From DASRSS01 sp963799045 (GTDB lineage: Bacteria; Actinomycetota; Actinomycetes; Mycobacteriales; Jatrophihabitantaceae), in NCBI GenBank assembly GCA_963799045.1, contig CAWCVN010000004.1:310001-374000 (forward strand): a stretch of 64,000 nt of DNA, written 5' to 3'. The notes below the pieces were generated by a model. It was given only the letters and a program-made list of their open reading frames with translations. It had not been told where the DNA came from and did no database searches. Each line of letters opens with the position of its first letter. Within the stretch, counting starts at the first letter, position 1. Of the stretch, positions 20,801-31,727 are shown in pieces. A program made the position numbers and the translations under genes.

Positions 20801-23737
20801 CAGCGGAATCTGCTGCATGGTCAGCGACAGCTGGCCGAGCCGTGTCACGGTGACCGGGACGGGAAGTGTCTGCCCGTGCGACAGCACGATCGGCAGCGGA
20901 TCGGCGTTCACGTACCAGCTGTTCAGGATTCCGAAGTACAGCGTGTAGCTGCCGTCGCACACGCCGGTGAAGGTGAAGGCGTCCTTCGCGTCGATCGTGG
21001 CGTACTGGGGGCTGGCCGCACCGGTCTGCTGGCAGGCGTGGCCCGCGGCCGTGTAGGCCGAGCCGTCGCACTTCGTCGTGTCCGGCGCGGCGCCGCCGGC
21101 CGGAATCAGGTACACGCAGTTGGTCACCGCGGCGGGCGGGTTCGACCCGTCCTTCGTCAGGTCGCCCGACGGTGGTGATCTTCCCGTCCACCGTGTTGGC
21201 GGGGTAGAGGCTGGTGGCGGGGGCGTTCGCGATGCCGGACAGGGGAATCTGCACCCCTACGGTCACTGGAAGGTACTTGGTGGCGCCCTTGCCGTCGGTT
21301 CGCGCCGATCGTCAGCTTGTACAGGCCCGGCTCGATGCCAGATGTCGCCGTCAGCGTGTACGCGGTCGGGCCGGCCGCGGCGGTCGCAGACGCTGCTCTG
21401 TACGACAGCGGTCGAGCCGTCCTGCGCGTCGCAGCTGGAAGTTCAGCGTGCATTGCGCGGGCGTCACGGGCAGATTGTGTTGCACGGGTTCGGTTCCGTC
21501 GTTGACGAAGCCGACGATGCTGGCGTCGCTGAGCGGCTTGGCCGGCGTCACCAGCTCGAAGGGGGCCACCGCGATCGGGACGGTGTTGCCGGCTGCACCG
21601 TCAGCGACTTGAACACGGTCGTCAACCCCGAGTACTGCGCGCTGAGCACGTAGTGGCCGGGTGCGACGCCGTCGAACTGGTAGGCCCCGCACGCGCCGCT
21701 GGTGGTCTTGTAGGTGTTGGACGACGAGGTCAGGGTCAGCCCGGCGCCGGTCAGCGGGAAGCCCGTTGTGGCCGAACAGGTGGACGAGGAGTCGGCGCAG
21801 TGGCGCCGACCGCGGAGTCGCTGGTCAGCGAACCGGCAACGGTGGCCGTGGACGGGAACAGCGTGACGTTCGACGTGACCTGCGACTGGCCCTTGGCGAG
21901 CGTGACGCTTCACCGTCTGCTGCTGGAAACCCTGCGCGCCGAACGTGAGCGTGTACTTGCCCGGGCACCGGCAGGCCGGAGAGCGTGTACCGCCCGCGCA
22001 GGCCGGCCTCGGTGACCGGTCGTCGAGTCGGATGACGGTCGCCGTCGGTCGCGCTGACGGTGACGCCGCCGAGCTGGAGCCCGGCTGCCGAGACTACCGT
22101 GCCGGTGATCGAGCCGACGCCGCGGCGCAGCGTCAGCGACACCGTGGCCGCGCCGCCGGCGCCGAGCGGGACGAGCCGCGACTCGGTGCTCAGCCCGTTC
22201 GCGCTCGCGCTGACGAGGTAGTCGCTGGGCGTGGAAAGCCCGACGACCGACCAGGAGCCGATGTCGCCGGTGGAGTCGGTGCTGGTGGTGACGGTGTTCG
22301 TGCCGTCGGTGATGGTCACCGTGGCGCCGCCGACCCGGCCCTTCGGCCCGCTGACCACGCCGTTGAGCTGGCCCTGCCCGGCGGACATCGTGACCTTGAG
22401 CGGCTTCGTCGCGGCCGCCGTGGTCGAGTCGATGATGTAGCGCGCGGTCTGGAAGCCCGCCTTGGCGAAGGTGAGCAGGTAGTAGCCGGGACTTCGGCAC
22501 CGCGGGGAACGACCAGGCGCCGTCGGCGGTGGTCGTGACGGTGCGGTTCTGCCCGGCAAGGGTGCGTCGTGGCCAGCGCCTCCTCGGGAATCATGCCGAC
22601 CGCGTCGAGCGACTGCGTGCTCACACCGACCGGCGATGGCGCCCTGGGCGGCTTCGTTCGACCAGCGAGGTCGGGCTCAGCGAGACGGTCACCCCGCCGG
22701 GGGACGTCCCGTCGATCGTGCCGTTGAGCTGCACCGACGACGCCGTCGCGCCGCCGCCCGCCGTGTCCCGACCCGGCCCCCGGACCCACCTGAACCGCCG
22801 GAGCCACCCGAGCCGGAGCCCCGCCCGAACCGCCGGAGCCGCCAGAGCCGACCCGAGCCGGAGCCGCTGCCGGGCGAGCCGGTCCCCGACGCGCTCGGGC
22901 CGGCCGACGCCGCGGCCTGCTGCGCGCTCACCGTCGTCGTGCCGGACTTGACCCGGTCGGCGAGCTTGGGGATGAACACGATCGCCAGCGCGACCCAGGT
23001 CGCCACGACGGTGAGCAGGACGGTCGCCAGGGCGGTGCGCGGCCCGAACATCGCGCGGGTGGTCAGCACACCCTCGGCGTGTAGCGGCGCACCCGCGCTG
23101 CGCGCGGTCACGGTGTAGCCGTGCCGCTCGCGCTGGCCGAACATGCGGACCCGCCGCGGGCGGACGCGTCCGCGCACCGCGACGGTGTGGCCGGGCGGGA
23201 CGTCCACGCGCTCGGCCGACAGGCGCAGCCGGGCGCTGCGCGGCGCACTGCGCCTCCAGGTCGACGGTGCTGGGCAGCGCGCCCTCGTTGTGCAGCTCCA
23301 GGCGCATCCGCTTGCCGAAGACGGCGCGCGCCTCGCTCGGCGCGGAGGTCGACGCGTGATCTGGCCCGGCGCGTCGACCATCAGCACGACGTCGGTGAGC
23401 GCGGTCACGCCCGTGGCGCGCCCGGTCACGGGGTCCAGCGCCTGGACGGCCAGCGCCATCGGGTACCGGGCCGCGAGCGTGCCGATCGCCGGCCGCAACG
23501 CGACGTCGGCGCGGACGCTCTCGCCCGGGGCCAGCGCCCGGCTGCGGCTCGGGTGCCGGCAGCCACGCCGGGTCCAGGCCGTGCACGCTCAGCGACAGCA
23601 CCCGGGGCACGGACGCGGTGTTGGTCAACAGCACCGGGCAGGTGATGACCGAGCCGGCGCCGCCGTGCAGCACCGCCGGCACCTCGACGCGCGGCTGCGG
23701 CTCGAGCGGGCCGGGCCGAATCGTGCGGGTCAGCCAC
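17864..23737 (-). CDS. giant membrane-anchored carboxypeptidase-regulatory-like repeat protein (paralogue 3)
   Basis: About 1950 residues after frame corrections near 23710, 22830, 22610, 22490, 21960, 21800, 21590, 21440 and 21170. N-terminal Ig-like part (EVPAVLHGGAGSVITCPVLL, GLDPAWLP), then one membrane helix (TALATVLLTVVATWVALAIV), a Ser/Gly linker, and more than ten beta-sandwich modules of the carboxypeptidase regulatory-like type, each near a G-x-V-x-G-A-x-V and a YTL/YxF-x-x-x-P-G-x-Y pattern. It shares its plan with the two genes upstream. GTG 23737 overlaps the end of paralogue 2 by 8 bases. In this position eCIS normally carry fibre genes, so a binding or fibre role is possible. 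The distal third looks less GC-rich. Confidence 0.78.
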
Positions 23738-26428
23738 CGACACTCACCTCGATCACTCCGGTGTCGACGGCCTGGCTCGGCGCGACGGTGACGACCTGCG
23801 ACTTCAACGGCGTGCTGCCCGGTGTCTGCCGGACGTCGATGACGTAGGTGCCGGCGGCGACGTCGCTGAAGCTGAAGCTGCCGTCGGAGCCGCTGCCGCT
23901 GCAGGTGGTCGCGGTCGTCTTGGTCACCACGGTCGGGTACTGGGCCTCGGCGTACAGGTTGACCGTCCAGCCGCAGGAGGAGACCGGGTTGCCGGCCGCG
24001 TCGGTGGCCTTCAGCGAGCCCGCGAGCGAGGCCGGCTGCGCCAGGTGCACGTCGACCTGCTTCGGGGTGTCGCTCGCGGCGACGCTGATGACCTGCGAGC
24101 TGGGTGTCGTGCCGGTGCCCGCGCTGACGGTCAGGGTGTAGGTGCCCGGCGGGATCCGGTCGAAGTAGTAGGCGCCGCACTCCGACGACGGCGTGCTCGC
24201 GCTGGTCGTCGTGTACGAGGACTGGCCGGAGGTCAGCGTGACGGTGGCCTCGCCGAGCTGCGAGCCGCTGCACCCGCTCGCGCCGCTCTGGGTGACGGTG
24301 CCCATCGACGTCCTGGGTGGCCGAGTGCATGGTGGTGTGCAGCGCGCCGTCCGTGCCGACCTGCGCGACCTGCGAGCCGGACGTGATCGTGCCGCCCGCG
24401 CCCAGCCCGATCGACACCGTCTGCGCGGCCAGGTCGGTCCGGCGAGAACGACAGCGTGTACGTGCCCGGGACCGGCAGCCCGCCGATGTGCCAGTGCCCC
24501 GGCGTCGGCGTGGTCTCGGTGACCGTCGAGACGGTCAGCTGGCCGTCGGTGGCGGTCACCGTCACCCCCGGTGCGCCCGCGCCGTCGGCCTGCACGGTGC
24601 CGTCGAGGCCGGCCGAGGACTTGGTCAGGGTGATCGCGACGCCGGTGAGCTTCTGGCCCGGGGTGAGCGTGAGGGTGAGCGTCTGGGAGGCGTAGCCGGT
24701 CTTGCTCACCGTGATCGTGAACGTCGCCGGGGTGGGCAGGCTGCGCAGCGTGAACGCACCGACGTTGCCGACCGACAGCGAGACGGTGTCCGTGCTGCTC
24801 TGCCCGGCCAACGGCGGTGACGGTCGCCCCGCCGAGGGGACCCGCTCGCCGAGGTCACCGTGCCGGTGATCAGGCCGTCGCCGAGCGCGAGGTTCAGCTC
24901 GACCCCGGTGCGGTTCTCCCCCGCCCCGATGTCGATGCGTTGCGTCGAGGTGGCGTAGCCGGTCTTGCTCACCACGAGCTGGTAGACGCTCGGCGACGGG
25001 ACGTTGGCCAGCGTGAACCGGCCGTCGGTGCCGACGGGCACGGTGGTGACGATCGCGCCGGTCCCCGGGTTCGTCGCCACCCCGGCCGCGGACGCCGGTC
25101 GCGCCGCCGCCGCCGTACCGCCGGTCGGGTCGGAGGCGGCGAGCGGGGTGCGTTGGCGCGCACCGCGGTGGCGCCGGTGCCCGTGGTGCCGCCGGTGCCG
25201 GTCGGCACGGTCTCGAGGTAGACGGTCGCGTCGGCGACGTTGTCGCCGGTCACGGTGCCGCTGATGCTGGCGGGAATGCCGCCGAGCGCGACGTCCAGCC
25301 CGCCTGCAGCTGGCCCTCGTTGAGCGTCACCGTGGTCGCGTTCGCGTCGGTCGTCGCGCCCGGGTACCACAGCTGGATGAACCCGGCGCCGCGGAAGCTG
25401 AGCTTGTACTTGCCGGCGGCCAGGTTGGTGACGCGGTAGCTGCCCGTGCTGTCGGTCGCGGTGGTGGCGACCGGTGTGGAGGTGTCCGAGGCGCTGAAGA
25501 CGCTGACCGACACCGCGGGCACCGGCTTGCCCGAGGTCAGCAGCCGGACCGTGCCGCTGACGCCGGAGGACCCGCCGGAGCCGTGATTGCCCTGCGCCGC
25601 CGCGACCTGCAGCGCCAGGTTGCGGTCGGCGGTCGACTGCCCGACCAGGCGGGACATCGCGACCGTGATCAGCGATCGCGAAGACCGTCGCCGCCGCGAG
25701 CAGCCCGAACAGCGACAGCGCGCCGCGGGCCAGGAACGCCCGCTGCAGCAGCGTGGCGTTGCGCCAGCGGCGGGGTGTCGCCGCGCGCCGTCGTCTCGTC
25801 CCCGTTTCCGGCGGGGTCCCGGTCGAAGAAGGCTGTCGCTGTTGATGTCGTCGAGGTACAGGCCGAGCGGGCGGACGGCGGGTGAGCCGGCGAGGTGGCG
25901 GGGGGCCTTGGCGCGCAGGTCGGCGATGGCGTGCTCGCCCGGGGCGAGGGTGACCGTCTCGGGCGAGAAGGTGAAGCGCACCTTGTTCTCGGGGTCGTCG
26001 GCGGCGAAGCGGGCGTTGACGATGGTGTTGCCGGTGTTCTCGACCAGCACGCTGAACGTGGCGCGCCGGCCGGCGGTGACCGTCATCGGATCGACGCGCA
26101 TCCGCACCGCGCGCGCCGCGGGGACGGTCAGCTCGACCTCGACGATCGTGCTGGTCTCCGGCGGGTTGAGCTGGCGCACCTGCACCGCGATCCGGCGCGG
26201 GCCGGCGGGCACGCCCTCCGGGACCGTGACCACCAGCTCCAGGTCGCGGCTCTGGTCGGGGAACAGCGAGATGCGGTCGGTCTCCAGCTGCACCCAGCCC
26301 GGGTCGGCGCCGAGCACGCGGATCGCGTAGCCGCCGATGACGGTGGAGGTGTTGGCGATCGTGACGGTCAGCGGGTGCGGCTGGCCAGGCAGGATGTCGG
26401 CCTGGCGGGGGGTGACGTCGACGCGCAC
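23730..26428 (-). CDS. membrane-anchored carboxypeptidase-regulatory-like repeat protein (paralogue 2)
   Basis: About 898 residues. GTG 26428 lies 3 bases after the stop of paralogue 1. Two N-terminal Ig-like/NEW3-like domains (VDVTPRQADILPGQPHPLTV, VQLETDRISLFPDQSRDLEL; then VRMRVDPMTVTAGRRATFSV) are followed by a membrane helix region near 25690-25740 (LLQRAFLARGALSLFGLLAA) and about seven carboxypeptidase-regulatory-like modules with SGTVTG, YRVTNLAAGKYKLSF and similar strands. Frame changes occur near 25690, 25790, 25300, 25160, 24830, 24440 and 24310. The first domains have no signal peptide, so they probably sit in the cytosol with the repeat domain outside. Confidence 0.78.
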
Positions 26429-26431
26429 GGC

Positions 26432-28719
26432 TCAGCCCCCCGTCAACGCGAGCGTCGCGGTGCTGGCCTTGCCGGCCTGCACGACGACGAGCGTGGTCTG
26501 GGCGCTCATGCCGGAGTAGCTCGCGGTCACGCTGTAGTGCCCGGCGGTCAGCCCGGAGATCACGAAGCCGGTGTCGGTCGAGGTGGACTTCCAGGTCGAC
26601 CGGCCGTCGGTGGCGACCACCGTCGCGCCGGCCAGCGTCGTGCCGCCGTGCGTGACGGTCCCGGTGATCGAGCCGTCCTGCGGCTGCAGGGTCGCGGTGA
26701 CGGTGGGCGGCGCGCCGCTCGTGCCGAGCGTGATCGGGATGGTGGTGGACTGGTAGCCGGCCAGCGAGAAGGTCAGCGTGTAGGAGCCCGGCGCGCTGAG
26801 GTCGTTGATGACGAAGCTGCCCTTGCCGGTGTCCGACGTGAGCGTCAGGGTTGCCGGCGCCGAGCCCTGCCCCTGCACCGCGGTGCCGCCGACGGTGACG
26901 CTCGCGCCGCCCAGCGGGGTGCCGGCGGGGTCGACGAGGGTGCCGGTGACGGTGCCGGTCCCGCTGGCCAGGCCGACGTTGACGCTGCCCTTGCTCTGCC
27001 CGGCCTTCAGGTCGACGATCTTGGTCTGCGCGCCGTGGCCCTGCGCGCTGAAGGTGATCACGTAGGTCCCGGGCGTGGGCAGGTTGTCGAGCACGTAGTG
27101 GCCGACCTGGCCGGTGGTCGGCGTGGTCACGGTCAGCGCCTTGCCGCGAGACGGTGGTGCTGACCGTGACGCCGCCGAGCGGGTTGTGGCCGTCGGTGAC
27201 CGTGCCGTCGATCTGGCCGGCCGCGGCGCCGAGGCTGATCGTCGGCTCCAGGCGCTTGTCGCCGCCGTTGACCGGATCCACCAGCGTGGAGGTGCGGTAG
27301 CCCGGGGTGGTGAAGGTCAACTGGTAGGTGCCGGGCGCGGGCAGGCCGGAAATGCTGTATTTGTCGCCGTGGCGTGGTGGTCGTCACGGCGTGCGGCCGG
27401 GAACCCGACTGGGACAGCGACCGGGCGGTCACGGTCGTGGTGACCGCGCCGAGGGTGTTGCCGGGGTTCACCGACCCGGAGATGCTGGCCGGCAGGCCGC
27501 GCACCGTCGTGTCGATACCGGTGGTGGTGCCCTGCGCCTGTGCCCCGACGGCCTGTGCCCCGGCCTGGCTCGGCGCGTGCGGGTACCAGACGGTCTTGAA
27601 GCCCGGCGCGCTGAACTTCAGCAGGTAGTCGGTGGGGAACAGCCCGGCGACGGTGTAGGTGCCGTCGCTCTGGGTGGCCGCCGAACTGGCCATCTGCAGC
27701 CCGGTTCGGGTGCGCCGCATCGCCTGCACGAGGATGCGGCTGACCGGCTGGCCGTCGCTGGCCGCGGTCACGGTGCCGCTGATGGCGCCGCCGGTGCCGG
27801 CCGGCATCTGGCCGCTCTTGGGCAGCGCGCCGGGCAGGGTGGTCGTGTCCGCGGCGCCGGTGGCCTGCCGGGGCCCGACGAGGTGCGCCGCGCCCGAGGT
27901 GCCCGGCTGCAAGAAGAACGACGCCGGCGCCTGCTTGGTCATCGGGTCGCCCGAGAACACCTTGGTCAGGCCGAGCAGGAACACCCCGGCCCACAGCCCG
28001 ATGATGGCCAGCAGGACCAGCGCGGTGAGCATCCCCCGGCTCACCAGCGGCCGCTGCCGCAGCCGTACGGTGGTCTCTGGCACCGCGACCGGCAGCGTCT
28101 CGCCGGCCTCGGCATCGGGCCGCACCCCGACCGTGTGGGCGGTGGCGGTGACCGCCAGCGTGCGGTCCAGTTCGGAGCCCATGATCATGCGCGGGCCGCG
28201 CACGTGCATCAGCACCGGGACCGTCGCGCCGGCCGGGATACGCAGCGTCGCCGGCGCGAAGGTGACGGCGGTCGCCCGGTCGGCGTCCGCGGCGGCCAGT
28301 GAGACGTCCAGGGCGATGTTTCCGGTATTGGTGAGGTCGAGGACGAACCGGCCGGTGCGCCGCGCGCGGGCGACGCGCGGGCGCGCCGTCAGGGCCAGCC
28401 GCGGGCGGGACCGGACGTCGAGGTCGAGGTCGACGAACTGCGACGGCGCGCCGGCGCCGTGCGAGACGACCTCCACGCTGAGCGCGTGCCGGCCGGCCGG
28501 CAGGGTCGGCGGGATGTCCAGGCTCAGCGTGACCCGCCCGCTCGCGTCCGGGAACAGCGGCAGCATGGCCGGCTGAACGGACACGTACTGCTCGGGCAGC
28601 CCGACCAAGCGCGCGCTGACGCCGTCGATGACGGCACCAGTGTTCACGACGTCGACGCAGACGGCGACGTTCGTGCCTGGTTCGACCTCGAGCTGGCGGG
28701 TATCTGCCGAAACGCGCAC
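26432..28719 (-). CDS. membrane-anchored carboxypeptidase-regulatory-like repeat protein (paralogue 1)
   Basis: About 761 residues, with shifts near 27370 and 27140. The N-terminal 230 residues hold two Ig-like domains (VSADTRQLEVEPGTNVAVCV; RPRLALTARPRVARARRTGR). A clear membrane helix follows at about 250-275 (MLTALVLLAIIGLWAGVFLL), then a Pro/Ser linker and five to six regulatory-like modules, for instance GGAISGTVTAASDGQPVSRI and YTVAGLFPTDYLLKFSAPGF. GTG start at 28719. Streptomyces CIS loci contain comparable proteins annotated as hydrolytic; no catalytic motif is visible here. It heads a run of three paralogues downstream of the DUF4255 gene. Confidence 0.8.
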
Positions 28720-28854
28720 GAGCTATCGATCTTGCCTCGGACGCACGAACTTGCTCCCTGGTACTTCTCCGTCTGTCGCGTCAGCTGCGCGGGCGGAGGG
28801 TGCCCACCGTCCCGGGGTGAGCCTGGCTATCGTCGCGGATCACACGGATTTTGT

Positions 28855-29433
28855 CTACGACCTGCCTGCCTGGGCCCCGCGGCGCATCTGCGGTTGGATG
28901 TCGCGCACGAGCGGCGGCTCGAGGGTCCACTCGAACGCGTCGGCCGGCAGGTGCACCTGCAGCGTGAACGACGCCTTGAGCTGCCCGCCGATGGCCGTCC
29001 AGATGTCGCGCAGGCGGTTCTGCTCGTCGTCGCCGAAGCCGAGGTCGATCGAGGCCGCGGCCGTGGTCTGCTGCGGCAGGTATTTGTCCGGCAGGCCGGG
29101 CAGCCCCGCCAGGCGGTTGACCACCTCGCCCAGCAGCTGGTGTTCGTCGCGGGGGGAACCGGCCCAGGCGCTGACCAGGTAGCCCAGTCGGACCATCGGC
29201 AGCGGCGGGCGGCGCTGCGCCCGCTCGCCGTCGACCACCCTGCGCACCGGGGCACGGGAGGGCTGCGTGCTGCGCGCGACGTCGTAGAGGAACAGGTTCA
29301 CCGTCAGCCGGGACAGCTGCGCCGACCAGGTACCGGTCGGCTGGTCGAAGCTGACGTCGCCGAGGTCGGCGGGAAGCGGCAGCTCGGCCCGCAGCAGCCG
29401 CTCGAGGCTCTCGTCGACGACCCGGATGAACAT
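28855..29433 (-). CDS. DUF4255 tail terminator/cap protein (Afp16/Pvc16-like)
   Basis: 192 residues starting ATG 29433 with an AAGGG site just upstream. It has the DUF4255 layout: MFIRVVDESLERLLRAELPL, then VSFDQPTGTW, LSRLTVNLFLYDVARST and a RPPLPMVRLGYLVSAWAG strand, ending with a Leu-rich module. In Afp, PVC and related systems this protein ends tube and sheath growth at the far end of the particle. It is the first gene of the leftward operon, divergent from the AAA ATPase. The 135-base gap to paralogue 1 could hold a secondary promoter. Confidence 0.9.
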   Translation of the reverse strand: MFIRVVDESLERLLRAELPLPADLGDVSFDQPTGTWSAQLSRLTVNLFLYDVARSTQPSRAPVRRVVDGERAQRRPPLPMVRLGYLVSAWAGSPRDEHQLLGEVVNRLAGLPGLPDKYLPQQTTAAASIDLGFGDDEQNRLRDIWTAIGGQLKASFTLQVHLPADAFEWTLEPPLVRDIQPQMRRGAQAGRS

Positions 29434-29622
29434 CTGTTGCCCTTCGTCGTCACGCCCGCCGGCCAGTGTGCACTATGCCGGGCCGAGCGGCTGCTGGCGA
29501 GTACCGGAACGCAATCGGTGTATGGCGGCAGGGCCTACACTCCGGCCTACCGGGCGCGGCCGGACCGAACCGAACCGTCATGGCCACCGGACCGGCGCGG
29601 TGCGGCGATCGGAAGGAGGCGC
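29434..29622. promoter_or_regulatory. divergent intergenic region between DUF4255 and AAA ATPase genes
   Basis: 189 bases separate two divergent starts of the second eCIS module, so promoters for both transcripts should lie here. A TACACT box near 29534 faces right; on the left-facing strand a CATAGT box lies about 45 bases before the DUF4255 start. Neither has a convincing -35. The rightward gene has a strong GGAAGGAGG ribosome site at 29611-29619 with an unusually short spacer to GTG 29623. Confidence 0.45.
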
Positions 29623-31593
29623 GTGAGCGATCGACCGACGGACCTGACGGATGTGAGCGAGCGGCTCGCCGAGGCCGCAGCCCGCCGGGGTGAGTGGGAT
29701 CAGGCGGAGGCGCTCGCGGGCGTCGTGTCGGTGCTCGCCGCGGACTACCCGGCCGAGGCGCGCGAACCCGGCCGTGGCGCCGTCGCCGGAGCGCTCGCGG
29801 AGGTGGCCGAGATCTTCGGCCTCGACCAGCTCGACTCGGCGCTGCTGCTGTGCGCGTGCGCGCCCGGGCTGGACGCCAACGTCGGCCTGGCCTACGGCCT
29901 GCTGCGGGGGCTGGCCGGTGTGGCCGAGGTGTCGGTAGGGCTGGCGCTGGAGCTGGCCGGTGTCGGCACCGCCGAGGCCGCCGCCTTCGACCGGCTCGGA
30001 ACGGACGCACCGCTTCGGCGGCACCGGCTCGTCGAGGTCGTCGGCACCGACCCGTGGCCCGCGCGCACGCTGCGCCCGGCCGACCCGGTGGTGGCGGCGC
30101 TGTCCGGCGCCACGCCGTCGGACCCGGTGGTGACCCCGATGCGCAGCACGGCGACCCCCCTGGCGCTGCCCGGCGGCGCGGGGGTGATGCGGGCGATCGA
30201 ACACGGCGTCGGGCTGACCTGGGTGCACTCCGGGCCGCGGGCGGCGGGCGGCTCGCTGGCCGCCGGCGCGCTGGCCAACCTGGGCCTGGACTGGCTCGCG
30301 GTCGACGCCCGCCGGCTGCCGGCCGGTCAGGACCTCGCCGAGGCGATGGCCTGCGCCACCCGCCTGGCGGGCCTGCTCGGCCGGGCGCTGATCGTCCTCG
30401 GCGGGGAGGCGCTCGGCGAGGACCCGGCGGCGGCCAGGTCCTGCGCCGTGCTCGCCGACGCCCGGGTGCCGGTGATCGTGTCCGGCCGCTGCACGTGGAA
30501 CTCCGAGTGGCTGCAATCCACGCCGTTCGTGATCGAGGCAGAGCCGCTGTCGGTGTTCGAACGTGAGGCGGTGTGGGCCTACAGCGGGCTCGGTGAACTT
30601 GTCGAGCACGACCCCGCGCTGCGCCAGACGCTGCGGTCGCTGCGGATGACCGCCGAAGACGTCGAGGAAACCGTCCGCTATGCCCGGATCATCGCGGCCG
30701 CGCGGGGCGACGAGGTCGACGCCGCCGCAGTGACCGCGGCCGTGCGGCAGGTCGCCGGCGGTCGTGGCGACCGGGGCGCCCGGGTGGACGTCGCCGTGCG
30801 GGCGGGCGGCGGGCCCACCTTCGACGACCTCGTGCTGCCCGAGCACGTGCTCGCCTCGCTGCGCCAGCTGGTCAGCTGGGGACGGCACCGGGACGAGATC
30901 CAGGCCCACGGCCCGCTGCGCCGCGGCCGGGGCATCGCGGCGCTGTTCGCCGGCAACCCCGGCACCGGCAAGACGCTCGCCGCCCACGTGATCGCCGAGG
31001 CGCTGTCGGTCGACCTGTACCAGGTCGACCTGTCCGCGATCGTCGACAAGTACATCGGCGAGACCGAGAAGAACCTGGAGAAGGTCTTCGAGGCCGCCGA
31101 GGCGCTCGACGTCGTGCTGTTCTTCGACGAGGCCGACGCGCTGTTCGGCAGCCGCTCGGAGGTCCGCGACGCCCGCGACCGCTACGCCAACCAGGAGATC
31201 GCCTACCTGCTGCAGCGGATGGAGCGCTTCGAAGGGGTGACGATCCTGGCCACCAACCTGCGGGGCAACCTCGACCGCGCGTTCTCCCGCCGGATGAGCT
31301 TCATCGTCAACTTCCCCGATCCGGACGTGCCAACCCGCGCCCGGCTGTGGGACCGGCACCTCGCCGCGCTGCCGCTCACCGATCCCGGCGACCCGGTCGA
31401 CGTCGACTACCTGGCCCAGGAGGCGGAACTGGCCGGCGGCGACATCCGCAACATCGTGCTGGCCGCCGCCTACGACGCGGTGAGCGAGGGCGTGCCCGTG
31501 GGCATGCGGCACGTGCGGGCGGCGACGCTGAACGAGTTCCGCAAGCTGGGGCGGGTGATCCCCGAGCACGCGTTCACGACGGCACCGGGCTGA
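29623..31593 (+). CDS. Cdc48/FtsH-like AAA+ ATPase of the injection system (Afp15-like)
   Basis: 656 residues. The N-terminal 400 residues are an Ala/Leu-rich helical domain with a degenerate ATPase-like half. The C-terminal AAA domain is intact: Walker A GNPGTGKT at 444-451, VDKYIGETEKNLEKVFEAA, Walker B VVLFFDEADALFG at about 497-509, an ATNLRGNLDRAFSRR sensor/arginine-finger segment, and a sensor-2 lid (GGDIRNIVLAAAYDA). This ATPase is a hallmark of eCIS gene clusters; it is thought to act in particle assembly or cargo loading. GTG 29623 was chosen for its GGAAGGAGG site. It precedes the large repeat protein by 134 bases. Confidence 0.93.
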   Translation: MSDRPTDLTDVSERLAEAAARRGEWDQAEALAGVVSVLAADYPAEAREPGRGAVAGALAEVAEIFGLDQLDSALLLCACAPGLDANVGLAYGLLRGLAGVAEVSVGLALELAGVGTAEAAAFDRLGTDAPLRRHRLVEVVGTDPWPARTLRPADPVVAALSGATPSDPVVTPMRSTATPLALPGGAGVMRAIEHGVGLTWVHSGPRAAGGSLAAGALANLGLDWLAVDARRLPAGQDLAEAMACATRLAGLLGRALIVLGGEALGEDPAAARSCAVLADARVPVIVSGRCTWNSEWLQSTPFVIEAEPLSVFEREAVWAYSGLGELVEHDPALRQTLRSLRMTAEDVEETVRYARIIAAARGDEVDAAAVTAAVRQVAGGRGDRGARVDVAVRAGGGPTFDDLVLPEHVLASLRQLVSWGRHRDEIQAHGPLRRGRGIAALFAGNPGTGKTLAAHVIAEALSVDLYQVDLSAIVDKYIGETEKNLEKVFEAAEALDVVLFFDEADALFGSRSEVRDARDRYANQEIAYLLQRMERFEGVTILATNLRGNLDRAFSRRMSFIVNFPDPDVPTRARLWDRHLAALPLTDPGDPVDVDYLAQEAELAGGDIRNIVLAAAYDAVSEGVPVGMRHVRAATLNEFRKLGRVIPEHAFTTAPG

Positions 31594-31727
31594 CCGGCAC
31601 CGGCGGCAGGGGCCAGGAAGGCCCGGCAACGCATCCGGCGATCTTTGCCTACCGAGGCCGGAATCCGCGTAGAGTCACTCGCCGAATGCACCCCTCGCGA
31701 CGAGGCGGGGCCCGGCAAGGAGGAGCA

